64,000 bases of DNA, from assembly GCA_964540535.1 (NCBI GenBank), contig CAZIMO010000005.1, positions 131,192-195,191 on the forward strand. Reading direction: 5' to 3'. Shown one piece after another: positions 34,877-42,338 of this stretch (position 1 is the first letter of the stretch; each line of letters begins with the position of its first letter). This DNA is from Fimenecus sp964540535 (GTDB lineage Bacteria; Bacillota; Clostridia; Oscillospirales; Acutalibacteraceae). Under the pieces are notes generated by a model. The model was not told where the DNA came from and ran no database searches. It worked only from the letters and a program-made list of their open reading frames with translations. Position numbers and translations under genes: made by a program.

Positions 34877-34988
34877 TCCTGACATAAAGACTTGCAGTCT
34901 GCGTGAAAGGTATGGCTTACTGAATATTTATCGAGAATTTGTCGGATAATAATGTTTTTGCCGTGCCTTTTTGGGTACGGCATTTTTT
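34877..34988 (+). promoter_or_regulatory. Structured leader with intrinsic terminator, upstream of TM1266-hydEGF
   Basis: TCCTGACA (34877-34884) can pair with TGTCGGA (34940-34946) with one bulged base. It encloses a small GACT-TGC-AGTC hairpin (34889-34899) and an unpaired-looking CGTGAAAGGTATGGC segment. Downstream a 9-bp hairpin (TGCCGTGCC 34959-34967 with GGTACGGCA-type arm to 34982) followed by six Ts is a convincing terminator before the first gene. This is the layout of a transcription-attenuating riboswitch or protein-binding leader. I do not recognise it as a known class. Confidence 0.6.
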
Positions 34989-35019
34989 GTGTGAAAAACT
35001 TTAACAAAGGAGCAATACT

Positions 35020-35277
35020 ATGGATACAAGAGTTGCTTTGATGAGCATTATCGTTGAAAACGGCGATACTGTGAATACGCTCAACGAATTATTGCACGAG
35101 TACGGCAATTATATTATCGGCAGAATGGGAATTCCTTACAAAGCACGGGAAATTAACATTATAAGCATTGCTATTGACGCGCCGCAGGACACTATATCTG
35201 CTCTGGCCGGCAAAATCGGCAAGCTCTCCGGAGTCAGCGTAAAAACGGCATTTTCGGGAGTGAAAAGCAGTGGATAA
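35020..35277 (+). CDS. TM1266-family putative regulator of the [FeFe]-hydrogenase system
   Basis: 85 residues with an ACT-like/ferredoxin-like fold pattern (VALMSIIVENGDTVNTLNELLHEYGNYIIGRMGIPY, seen here in two parts, then ISIAIDAPQDTISALAGKIGKLSGV). This small family is typically encoded at the head of hydEGF clusters and is annotated as an iron-only hydrogenase system regulator, without proven biochemistry. SD AAAGGAG before ATG. Its last 8 bp overlap the GTG start of hydE. Confidence 0.88.
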   Translation: MDTRVALMSIIVENGDTVNTLNELLHEYGNYIIGRMGIPYKAREINIISIAIDAPQDTISALAGKIGKLSGVSVKTAFSGVKSSG

Positions 35278-36319
35278 GCATTTTTGTGAGCTGATTAACA
35301 CCTTGGCAGAAACTCATAAGCTTCCGATTGAGGATTATGAGTATTTAATAGAGCATCGCACTGACGAAAGCGCCAAGCTGCTTTCTGAAAAGGCAGTTGC
35401 TGTGCGTAAAGAGCATTACGGAAACTCGGTTTTTGTTCGCGGGCTTATTGAAATCAGTAATATTTGTAAAAATGACTGTCTGTATTGCGGAATTCGCAGA
35501 AGCAATCAGAATTGTCAGCGGTACAGGCTTACACCCGATGAAATTTTAAGCTGTGCCGACGAGGGGTATTCTCTCGGATTTCGTACCTTTGTTTTGCAGG
35601 GTGGGGAAGATGGATTTTTCACTGACGAAGTGTTGTGCGATATAGTCCGCCGAATAAAAAGTAAATATCCCGACTGTGCGGTTACGCTCTCATTAGGAGA
35701 ACGCAGTGACGAAAGCTACCGCCGATTGTATGAGGCAGGCGCAGACCGATATTTGCTGCGTCACGAAACGGCGGATAAAGCCCATTATGCAAAGCTTCAC
35801 CCGAGCAATATGTCATTTGATAACCGAATGCGTTGTTTGCACAGTCTTAAAGAAATCGGCTATCAAGTTGGATGCGGTTTTATGGTCGGCTCGCCATATC
35901 AAACAAGCGCTGTGCTTGCACAGGATCTGAAGTTTATTGAAACCTTTAAACCCGATATGTGCGGTATAGGTCCGTTTGTTCCGCATAAAGACACCTGTTT
36001 TGCGGCAGAAGTCCACGGCAGTGCAGAGCTTACTTGCTATTTGCTTTCAATAATTCGTCTGATTTATCCCGAAATACTTTTGCCGTCTACCACGGCGCTC
36101 GGTACAATTCATCCGCAGGGCAGAGAACTTGGCATACTTTCGGGGGCAAATGTTGTTATGCCGAATTTATCACCCGTATCAGTACGGGAAAAATATGAGC
36201 TTTACGACAATAAAATATGTACGGGCGAAGAGTCAGCGCAGTGCAAAACCTGTCTTAACACACGTATGATGTCGATTGGTTATGAAATTGTAACCGACCG
36301 CGGAGATATAAAAAAATAA
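35270..36319 (+). CDS. hydE: [FeFe] hydrogenase H-cluster radical SAM maturase HydE
   Basis: 349 residues. The radical-SAM CX3CX2C motif is Cys66, Cys70 and Cys73 in ISNICKNDCLYCGIRR, followed by YRLTPDEIL, GFRTFVLQGGEDG and VGCGFMVGSPYQT. HydE works with HydG to make the azadithiolate/CO/CN-bearing diiron precursor of the H-cluster. It starts at GTG 35270, overlapping the TM1266 gene. Second gene of the hyd operon. Confidence 0.95.
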   Translation: MDKHFCELINTLAETHKLPIEDYEYLIEHRTDESAKLLSEKAVAVRKEHYGNSVFVRGLIEISNICKNDCLYCGIRRSNQNCQRYRLTPDEILSCADEGYSLGFRTFVLQGGEDGFFTDEVLCDIVRRIKSKYPDCAVTLSLGERSDESYRRLYEAGADRYLLRHETADKAHYAKLHPSNMSFDNRMRCLHSLKEIGYQVGCGFMVGSPYQTSAVLAQDLKFIETFKPDMCGIGPFVPHKDTCFAAEVHGSAELTCYLLSIIRLIYPEILLPSTTALGTIHPQGRELGILSGANVVMPNLSPVSVREKYELYDNKICTGEESAQCKTCLNTRMMSIGYEIVTDRGDIKK

Positions 36320-36343
36320 TTCTAAAAAAGGAAGTATATAAAT

Positions 36344-37792
36344 ATGGCTGTTTACAACCCTAAATCATTAAAAGCTGAAGAATTTATCAATGATGAAGAA
36401 ATACGCGAAACTCTTGCGTATGCTGAAGAGAATAAAAATAACGAAAAACTGATTGATGAAATTCTCGAAAAGGCACGCCCTCAAAAAACCGAAACAGGCT
36501 ATGTGTGTTCGGGTCTTTCTCACAGAGAAGCATCTGTTCTGCTTGCCTGCGAGTTGCCCGATAAGATCGAGAAAATGTATAAAATTGCCGAAGAAATTAA
36601 ACTTGCATTTTACGGCAACCGAATTGTTATTTTTGCACCGCTGTATTTGTCAAACTACTGTGTAAACGGATGTGTCTACTGCCCTTATCATATGAAAAAT
36701 AAGCATATTCCGCGTAAAAAGCTTACGCAGGAGGAAGTAAAGGCAGAGGTTATAGCCTTGCAGGATATGGGTCATAAGCGTTTGGCAATTGAGGCAGGCG
36801 AGGACCCTGTGAACAATCCTATCGAATATATTCTTGACTGTATTAAGACCATTTACAGCGTTCATCATAAAAACGGTGATATTCGCCGTGTAAATGTAAA
36901 TATTGCGGCTACTACCGTTGAGAATTACCGCAAGCTTAAAGAAGCAGGTATCGGCACATATATTCTGTTCCAAGAAACCTATCACAAAAAGAGCTATCTT
37001 GAGCTTCATCCCACAGGTCCTAAACACGATTATGACTATCATACCGAAGCAATGGACAGAGCCATGGAAGGCGGAATTGACGATGTTGGTCTTGGCGTTC
37101 TTTTCGGACTTGAAATGTATAAATACGAATTTGCAGGTCTTATTATGCACGCCGAGCATTTAGAGGCTGTTCACGGAGTCGGACCTCATACAATCAGCGT
37201 ACCGAGAGTAAAGCACGCTGATGATATTGACCCCAACGCTTTTGACAACGGTATCGACGACGAAACCTTTGCTAAAATTACAGCTTGCATTCGTTTGGCT
37301 GTTCCTTATACAGGCATGATTATTTCAACCCGTGAGAGTGAAGAAGTTCGTTCAAAGCTTTTAAAGCTTGGCATATCACAGGTAAGCGGCGGTTCACGTA
37401 CATCAGTCGGCGGTTATACAGAAGAAGAAAGACCTCACGATACCGAGCAGTTTGATGTTTCAGACCAGCGTACACTTGACGAGGTTGTAAAATGGCTTAT
37501 GGAAAACGGCCATATACCCTCATTTTGCACAGCCTGCTACCGTGAGGGCAGAACAGGCGACCGCTTTATGAGTCTTTGCAAGAGCGGACAAATTCTTAAC
37601 TGCTGTCACCCAAACGCATTGATGACGCTTTCCGAATATTTAGAAGACTATGCGTCTGACGCTACAAAAGAAGTGGGCTACCGTACGGTTGAAGAAGAGC
37701 TTAAACGCATTCCAAAGGACAAGGTTCGTGCAATCGCAGAGCAAAATATAAAGGATATTAAAAATTCAAACCGACGTGATTTCCGTTTTTGA
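36344..37792 (+). CDS. hydG: [FeFe] hydrogenase H-cluster radical SAM maturase HydG
   Basis: 482 residues. HydG splits tyrosine to give CO and cyanide as an Fe(CO)2CN synthon. The radical-SAM cluster ligands are Cys106, Cys110 and Cys113 in NYCVNGCVYCPYH. The C-terminal auxiliary cluster region is CTACYREGRTGDRFM with a further Cys in LNCCHPNA. The block GGSRTSVGGY and EERPHDTEQFD is characteristic. AAGGAAG SD before ATG. Confidence 0.96.
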   Translation: MAVYNPKSLKAEEFINDEEIRETLAYAEENKNNEKLIDEILEKARPQKTETGYVCSGLSHREASVLLACELPDKIEKMYKIAEEIKLAFYGNRIVIFAPLYLSNYCVNGCVYCPYHMKNKHIPRKKLTQEEVKAEVIALQDMGHKRLAIEAGEDPVNNPIEYILDCIKTIYSVHHKNGDIRRVNVNIAATTVENYRKLKEAGIGTYILFQETYHKKSYLELHPTGPKHDYDYHTEAMDRAMEGGIDDVGLGVLFGLEMYKYEFAGLIMHAEHLEAVHGVGPHTISVPRVKHADDIDPNAFDNGIDDETFAKITACIRLAVPYTGMIISTRESEEVRSKLLKLGISQVSGGSRTSVGGYTEEERPHDTEQFDVSDQRTLDEVVKWLMENGHIPSFCTACYREGRTGDRFMSLCKSGQILNCCHPNALMTLSEYLEDYASDATKEVGYRTVEEELKRIPKDKVRAIAEQNIKDIKNSNRRDFRF

Positions 37793-37808
37793 CGGAGAAA
37801 GGAATGTT

Positions 37809-39011
37809 ATGGGACTTAATGATACAGTATCGGCAGAGCGTTTGCATATCGGATTTTTCGGTATGCGCAATGCAGGCAAATCAAGTCTTGTAAATGCTGT
37901 GACAGGTCAGGAACTGTCCGTTGTGTCAGATGTTAAAGGAACAACCACAGATCCTGTTAAAAAGGCTATGGAGCTTCTTCCGCTCGGTCCTGTGGTGATT
38001 ATCGACACCCCCGGTTTAGACGATGAGGGAATGCTGGGCGAACTGCGTGTAAAAAAAGCAAAGCAAATTCTTTCAAAAACCGATATAGCCGTGCTTGTTG
38101 TTGATATTGTCTGCGGACTTTGCAACGCTGACCGTGAATTGATTAGTCTTTTTGAAGAAAAGAAAATTCCGTATATCATAGCATACAATAAATGCGATTT
38201 GCCCCACACGCAAATGAAGTTGGGTATAAACGAAATATGCGTAAGCAGTGTGACAAAAGAAAATATCAACGAGCTGAAAGAAAAAATAGGCGCTTTTGCA
38301 AAGCGTGTTCCCAATGATAAGCATATAGTTGCCGATTTGCTTGAAACCGGCGATACGGTTGTGCTTGTAATTCCTGTTGACGACGCTGCGCCGAAAGGCC
38401 GTTTGATCTTACCGCAGCAGCAAACATTGCGTGAATTGCTTGATTTTCACTGTACCGCAATAGCCTGCCAAGATACTGAACTTTCGCAAACGCTTGCAGG
38501 TCTTTCAAAACCGCCGAAGCTTGTTATTACAGACTCCCAAGCTTTTGAACGCGTTGCAAAAGACACACCGCCCGAAATTATGCTCACATCATTTTCAATT
38601 TTGTTTGCACGGTATAAGGGCGATTTAAAGGAACTGATACGGGGCGCTTCGGCACTGTCGCATCTGCGTGACGGCGATAAGGTGCTTATAAGTGAAGGCT
38701 GTACACACCACCGCCAATGCGGTGATATAGGCTCTGAAAAAATGCCCCGTTGGATTGAAGGCTTCACAGGAGTTAATCCCGAATATACACTCACGTCAGG
38801 TACTGAATTTCCTGATAATCTTTCTGAATACTCGCTGATAGTGCATTGCGGCGGCTGTATGCTTAATGCGAAAGAAATGCAAAATCGCATAGGCACGGCT
38901 GTTTCGGCAGGCGTACCTATTGTCAATTACGGTATAGCAATTGCACATATGCACGGCATATTGGAGCGAAGTCTTGCTCCGTTCCCCGACATCTTAAATT
39001 TGTTAAAATAA
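37809..39011 (+). CDS. hydF: [FeFe] hydrogenase H-cluster maturation GTPase HydF
   Basis: 400 residues. HydF is the GTPase scaffold that receives the diiron subcluster from HydE/HydG and delivers it to HydA. The G domain has P-loop GMRNAGKSS (18-26), DTPGLDDEG and NKCD. The C-terminal Fe-S region has EGCTHHRQCGDIG and HCGGCML, supplying the expected cysteines. Although the frame is open from 37776, ATG 37809 is preferred because GAAAGGA lies seven bases upstream. No hydA was found in the window. Confidence 0.95.
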   Translation: MGLNDTVSAERLHIGFFGMRNAGKSSLVNAVTGQELSVVSDVKGTTTDPVKKAMELLPLGPVVIIDTPGLDDEGMLGELRVKKAKQILSKTDIAVLVVDIVCGLCNADRELISLFEEKKIPYIIAYNKCDLPHTQMKLGINEICVSSVTKENINELKEKIGAFAKRVPNDKHIVADLLETGDTVVLVIPVDDAAPKGRLILPQQQTLRELLDFHCTAIACQDTELSQTLAGLSKPPKLVITDSQAFERVAKDTPPEIMLTSFSILFARYKGDLKELIRGASALSHLRDGDKVLISEGCTHHRQCGDIGSEKMPRWIEGFTGVNPEYTLTSGTEFPDNLSEYSLIVHCGGCMLNAKEMQNRIGTAVSAGVPIVNYGIAIAHMHGILERSLAPFPDILNLLK

Positions 39012-39015
39012 ACAG

Positions 39016-39050
39016 AAAGCAGAAATCTGTTGCAGATTTCTGCTTTTTTG
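39016..39050 (+). terminator. Intrinsic terminator of the hyd operon
   Basis: A perfect 14-bp stem, AAAGCAGAAATCTG (39016-39029) with its complement (39033-39046), a TTG loop and a T tract, 4 bp past hydF. Confidence 0.88.
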
Positions 39051-39141
39051 CAAATATAATTGAAATAATTAAAATCAACTGTTATAATACAAAATAGTAT
39101 ATAATGGTGTTTAGGCATTATGAGATTAAGGAGTGGATTTT

Positions 39142-40254
39142 ATGATACCTTTTGAAAATGTGAAAAAGAATTTCGGATTTGGCTGTATGCGTTTGCCCCG
39201 CAAAGGTCCGCTTATCAACTACGCTGAATTTAATAAAATGATAGACGCTTTTATGGAAGCAGGCTTCAATTATTTTGATACAGCCCACGGCTATATGGAA
39301 ATGCGCAGTGAAACGGCAGTCAGAAAATGCCTTACATCACGCTATCCTCGTGAAAGCTACATACTTACCGATAAGCTTTCTGACGGATTTTTCAAGAAAG
39401 AAAGCCAGATCAGACCTTTCTTTGAAAAGCAGTTAAAGGCTTGCGGAGTAGAATATTTTGATTTTTACCTTATGCATGCGCAAAATGCAACTAATTTTGA
39501 AAAGTACAAAAAATGCCGCGCATACGAAACCGCATTTGAACTTAAAAAAGAAGGCAAAATCCGTCATGTGGGACTTTCTTTCCATGATAAAGCAACCGTT
39601 CTTGAGCAGATTTTGACCGAGTACCCTGAAATTGAAGTCGTGCAAATTCAGTTCAATTATCTTGATTATGAAGATCAGTCGGTTGAGGGCAGAAAGTGCT
39701 ATGAGGTCTGCCGAAAATACAATAAACCTGTAATTGTTATGGAGCCTGTAAAGGGCGGAAGTCTTGTGAATATTCCCGATACGGCTAAAAAGGTATTTGA
39801 AGATTTGGGCGGAGGTTCGCCTGCAAGTTATGCAATCCGTTTTGCCGCTTCCTTTGAGGGAGTATTTATGGTACTTTCCGGTATGGGTAATATGGATATG
39901 GTTACTGAAAATATCGGTTTTATGAAAGACTTTAAACCGTTTACAGATGAAGAGTATGAAGCTGTCGGTAAGGTCTGCGGTATTTTAAATGCTCAAAATC
40001 TTATTCCCTGTACCGCTTGCCGTTACTGTGTTGAAGGCTGTCCCAAGAATATTCCGATTCCCGAGCTTTTTGCCTGTATGAACGACAAAAAGCAGTTCAA
40101 AAATTGGAATGCTTCTTATTATTATGATGAGGTTCACAGCAAAAACGGAAAGGCATCTGACTGTATAGAATGCGGAAAATGCGAAAAGGCCTGTCCCCAG
40201 CATTTGGAAATCCGAAAACTATTAAAATCTGTTGCAAAGGAATTCGGTAAATAA
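39142..40254 (+). CDS. Aldo/keto reductase with C-terminal 4Fe-4S ferredoxin domain
   Basis: 370 residues. The AKR barrel has GFGCMRLPRKGP, the catalytic Asp/Tyr in FDTAHGYM, Lys in LTDKLS and His in FYLMHAQN. The C-terminus carries cysteine clusters CTACRYCVEGCPKNIPIP and CIECGKCEKACPQHLEI, enough for Fe-S centres. This architecture is common in Clostridia and suggests ferredoxin-linked reduction; the substrate is unknown. ATG 39142 is chosen over GTG 39133 because AAGGAG lies eight bases upstream. The stop overlaps the next ATG by one base (TAATG). Confidence 0.92.
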   Translation: MIPFENVKKNFGFGCMRLPRKGPLINYAEFNKMIDAFMEAGFNYFDTAHGYMEMRSETAVRKCLTSRYPRESYILTDKLSDGFFKKESQIRPFFEKQLKACGVEYFDFYLMHAQNATNFEKYKKCRAYETAFELKKEGKIRHVGLSFHDKATVLEQILTEYPEIEVVQIQFNYLDYEDQSVEGRKCYEVCRKYNKPVIVMEPVKGGSLVNIPDTAKKVFEDLGGGSPASYAIRFAASFEGVFMVLSGMGNMDMVTENIGFMKDFKPFTDEEYEAVGKVCGILNAQNLIPCTACRYCVEGCPKNIPIPELFACMNDKKQFKNWNASYYYDEVHSKNGKASDCIECGKCEKACPQHLEIRKLLKSVAKEFGK

Positions 40255-40808
40255 TGAAGAATAAAAAAATACTAAATCTTGTTTTAGCGGCAATGTTTTT
40301 AGCTTTTGGTATTGTTTTGCCTTTTTTTACAGGTCAAATTAAACAGATAGGAAATATGCTTTTGCCTATGCACATTCCGGTAATGCTTTGCGGACTTATC
40401 TGCGGTTGGCAGTACGGTGCTGTTGTCGGCTGTGTTACACCGCTTTTACGCTCGGCACTTTTCAGTATGCCGGTGATGTTCCCCAATGCCTTTGCAATGG
40501 CATTTGAGCTTGCAACCTACGGCTTGGTTATAGGTCTTTTGTTCTCACATTCAAAGCAGAAATCTCTTAAATCAATTTACATTAGTCTGCTTGTCGCTAT
40601 GGTCAGCGGCAGAATTGTGTGGGGAATAGTGGAAATGTGCATTTTAGGACTTGGCGAGGGCGGATTTACCCTTACAATGTTCGTAGCAAGCTCGTTTTTG
40701 AATGCAATTCCGGGAATAATCCTGCAAATCATTTTAATTCCTGTTATGATGCTGGCATTGAGCAAAACACAGCTTGTGGAGCTTAAAGTGAAAAGAGCCA
40801 ATGAATAA
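40254..40808 (+). CDS. ECF transporter S component
   Basis: 184 residues, about six membrane helices, with QIGNMLLPMHIPVMLCGLICGW, then GCVTPLLRSAL, a hallmark arrangement of energy-coupling-factor substrate-binding subunits for vitamins such as folate, pantothenate or related compounds. The cognate ligand is not readable. The ATPase/EcfT module must be elsewhere. Start overlaps the AKR stop by 1 bp and its stop overlaps comF by 8 bp, so the three are translationally coupled. Confidence 0.88.
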   Translation: MKNKKILNLVLAAMFLAFGIVLPFFTGQIKQIGNMLLPMHIPVMLCGLICGWQYGAVVGCVTPLLRSALFSMPVMFPNAFAMAFELATYGLVIGLLFSHSKQKSLKSIYISLLVAMVSGRIVWGIVEMCILGLGEGGFTLTMFVASSFLNAIPGIILQIILIPVMMLALSKTQLVELKVKRANE

Positions 40809-41511
40809 GCAAGTTATAAAAGATACGGTTTTATGGCTGTTTTTAACAGATCACTGTCAATATTGCAATTCGCTTATCGGTAAAGATGAGAAAATATGTT
40901 CTGATTGCCGTGAAAACCTGCCGAAAATTCTCGGCGAACGTTGCAAATTCTGCGGTGCAGGCAAGGAACGGTGCGGATGTAACAAACGCCGTTTGGGTTA
41001 TGACGGAATTACTTCGCCGTTTTACTACGAAAACGGAATAAAGCGTGGTATTCAAGCCCTTAAATTTAACGGCAAGGATCACATTGCGTATTATTTGGCG
41101 CAGGATATGGCAAAATCGGTGAAAGCAGACTTTGCCGATGTGAAGTTCGATTTTATTTGTTTTGTTCCATTTACCGCAATACAGAAAATCAGACGGAATT
41201 ATAATCAAAGCGAGCTGTTAGCGGAGCATCTTTCAAAAATGCTTGATATTCCTGTTGAAAGAGTTCTCGTGAAGCTTTTTGATACAAATGCTCAGCACGG
41301 TATGAATATCAGAAACCGAAAAGGCAATGTTTTCGGCATTTACGATATAAACAGCGGTTATGATGTGAAAGACAAGACCGTTTTACTTGTTGACGATATT
41401 AAAACCACAGGCGCAACCCTTGATGAGTGTGCGTGGATATTAAAAATCCGAGGTGCAAAAGCAGTTTACTGCGTAACCGCCGCACTGACGGGAAAGAATA
41501 AAAAAATTTGA
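40801..41511 (+). CDS. comF: ComF family phosphoribosyltransferase-like protein
   Basis: 236 residues. An N-terminal zinc-ribbon type region (CQYCNSLIGKDEKICSDC, then CKFCGAGKERCGC) precedes a PRTase domain with the PRPP-binding loop VLLVDDIKTTGATLDECA. ComF proteins take part in DNA uptake for transformation in B. subtilis and relatives. No other competence gene is adjacent. The start lies within the end of the ECF gene. Confidence 0.92.
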   Translation: MNKQVIKDTVLWLFLTDHCQYCNSLIGKDEKICSDCRENLPKILGERCKFCGAGKERCGCNKRRLGYDGITSPFYYENGIKRGIQALKFNGKDHIAYYLAQDMAKSVKADFADVKFDFICFVPFTAIQKIRRNYNQSELLAEHLSKMLDIPVERVLVKLFDTNAQHGMNIRNRKGNVFGIYDINSGYDVKDKTVLLVDDIKTTGATLDECAWILKIRGAKAVYCVTAALTGKNKKI

Positions 41512-41520
41512 AATTTTCCT

Positions 41521-41550
41521 TTGACAAATAAAGTAGGGATATGATAAAAT
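41521..41550 (+). promoter_or_regulatory. Promoter of the structured leader and DUF2798-like gene
   Basis: TTGACA (41521-41526), 18-bp spacer, TAAAAT (41545-41550), directly after comF. Transcription would start near 41557 and give a leader of about 150 nt. Confidence 0.6.
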
Positions 41551-41579
41551 ACTGAAAACTAAAAATTAAAGAAGACATT

Positions 41580-41687
41580 AACGACACAAGTTTTGCCACG
41601 GCATATAAATCTGATTACGGTACAAATGTTATTTATAGCAGTGTAATCAGCTTTATATGGAGCGGTTAGCTTGTGTCGTTTTGTTTT
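41580..41687 (+). promoter_or_regulatory. Long structured leader (nested three-helix element) before the DUF2798-like gene
   Basis: Three nested perfect helices. P1 is AACGACACAAG (41580-41590) with CTTGTGTCGTT (41670-41680). P2 is CATATAAA (41602-41609) with TTTATATG (41652-41659). P3 is CTGATTAC (41611-41618) with GTAATCAG (41643-41650). P1 and P2 are separated by an internal loop of TTTTGCCACGG opposite GAGCGGTTAG. A T-rich tract (TTGTTTT) follows P1, as in an attenuator. It is either an unrecognised riboswitch-like RNA or a MITE-type element; I could not match it to a known class. Confidence 0.6.
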
Positions 41688-41707
41688 CGGAAAAGGAAGG
41701 TTTATTT

Positions 41708-42277
41708 ATGCCAAAAAATCAGTTTCAAAGAATGATCTTTGCACTTATTACTGTAATTATCACAGTACACGCTTATGTCTTTTACAGCTTGTATGTAGTG
41801 AACGGTGCAACGCTTATGGAAATCAACAATGCTTCGGGAGTTATTGAAGCAATTAACAACCAAGGCGGCGTGTATATGTTCGGCAAGTTTATGCCGATTT
41901 GGGCGGTTGTGCTTGTTGAATTCGCGTTCGCTTACTGTCTTGAAGTAATTATGGGAAGTCCGCTTTCATTCAAGCTTGCGTCAAAGGTTTTCAATCCTCA
42001 AAAAGATCACCCAATGATGTTTGAAACAGCAATCATCTGTGCAACAGTGGGTTTAATGTGCCCCGCAATGAGCCTTATTGCCGCATTCCTCTATTATCCT
42101 TACTATGAGGGCTTCAATTTTATAACGCTTCTTGCAAATTGGCTAAAGCTTGTATGTTGCAACTTCCCATTTGCATATTTCTCACAGTTATTCTTCATTC
42201 AGCCCCTTGTAAGAACAATTTTCAAGCTTATTTTCTCAAAAAGCAATAAAGAAAAGGTAACAGTCGAAGCTAAATAA
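41708..42277 (+). CDS. DUF2798-like membrane protein
   Basis: 189 residues, four membrane helices: NQFQRMIFALITVIITVHAYVF split between the first helix and its lead-in, then FMPIWAVVLVEFAFAYCLEV, the AIICATVGLMCPAMSLIAAFL segment and a last helix near PFAYFSQLFFIQPLVR. This matches the DUF2798 pattern of paired GR/FxFxxx membrane repeats, function unknown. ATG 41708 follows AAAAGGAAGG; an upstream in-frame ATG at 41657 lies inside the leader helix and is rejected. The gene is alone between the structured leader and a terminator. Confidence 0.75.
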   Translation: MPKNQFQRMIFALITVIITVHAYVFYSLYVVNGATLMEINNASGVIEAINNQGGVYMFGKFMPIWAVVLVEFAFAYCLEVIMGSPLSFKLASKVFNPQKDHPMMFETAIICATVGLMCPAMSLIAAFLYYPYYEGFNFITLLANWLKLVCCNFPFAYFSQLFFIQPLVRTIFKLIFSKSNKEKVTVEAK

Positions 42278-42294
42278 GAATTTGTTATTACAAA

Positions 42295-42336
42295 TAAAAA
42301 ATCTCTCTTACCGACTTGGCAGGAGAGATTTTTTTC
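42295..42336. terminator. Intrinsic terminator between convergent genes
   Basis: AAAAATCTCTC (ending 42307) pairs with GAGAGATTTTT (from 42323) and is followed by Ts. It sits between the DUF2798-like gene and the convergent M20 peptidase gene and has A/T tracts for both directions. Confidence 0.8.
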
Positions 42337-42338
42337 AT

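Noticed and set aside
41591..41601. GCCACGG in the 41.6-kb leader as a cobalamin-riboswitch box (GCCACTG)
   Set aside because: Other B12-riboswitch elements are absent and the helix layout does not match.
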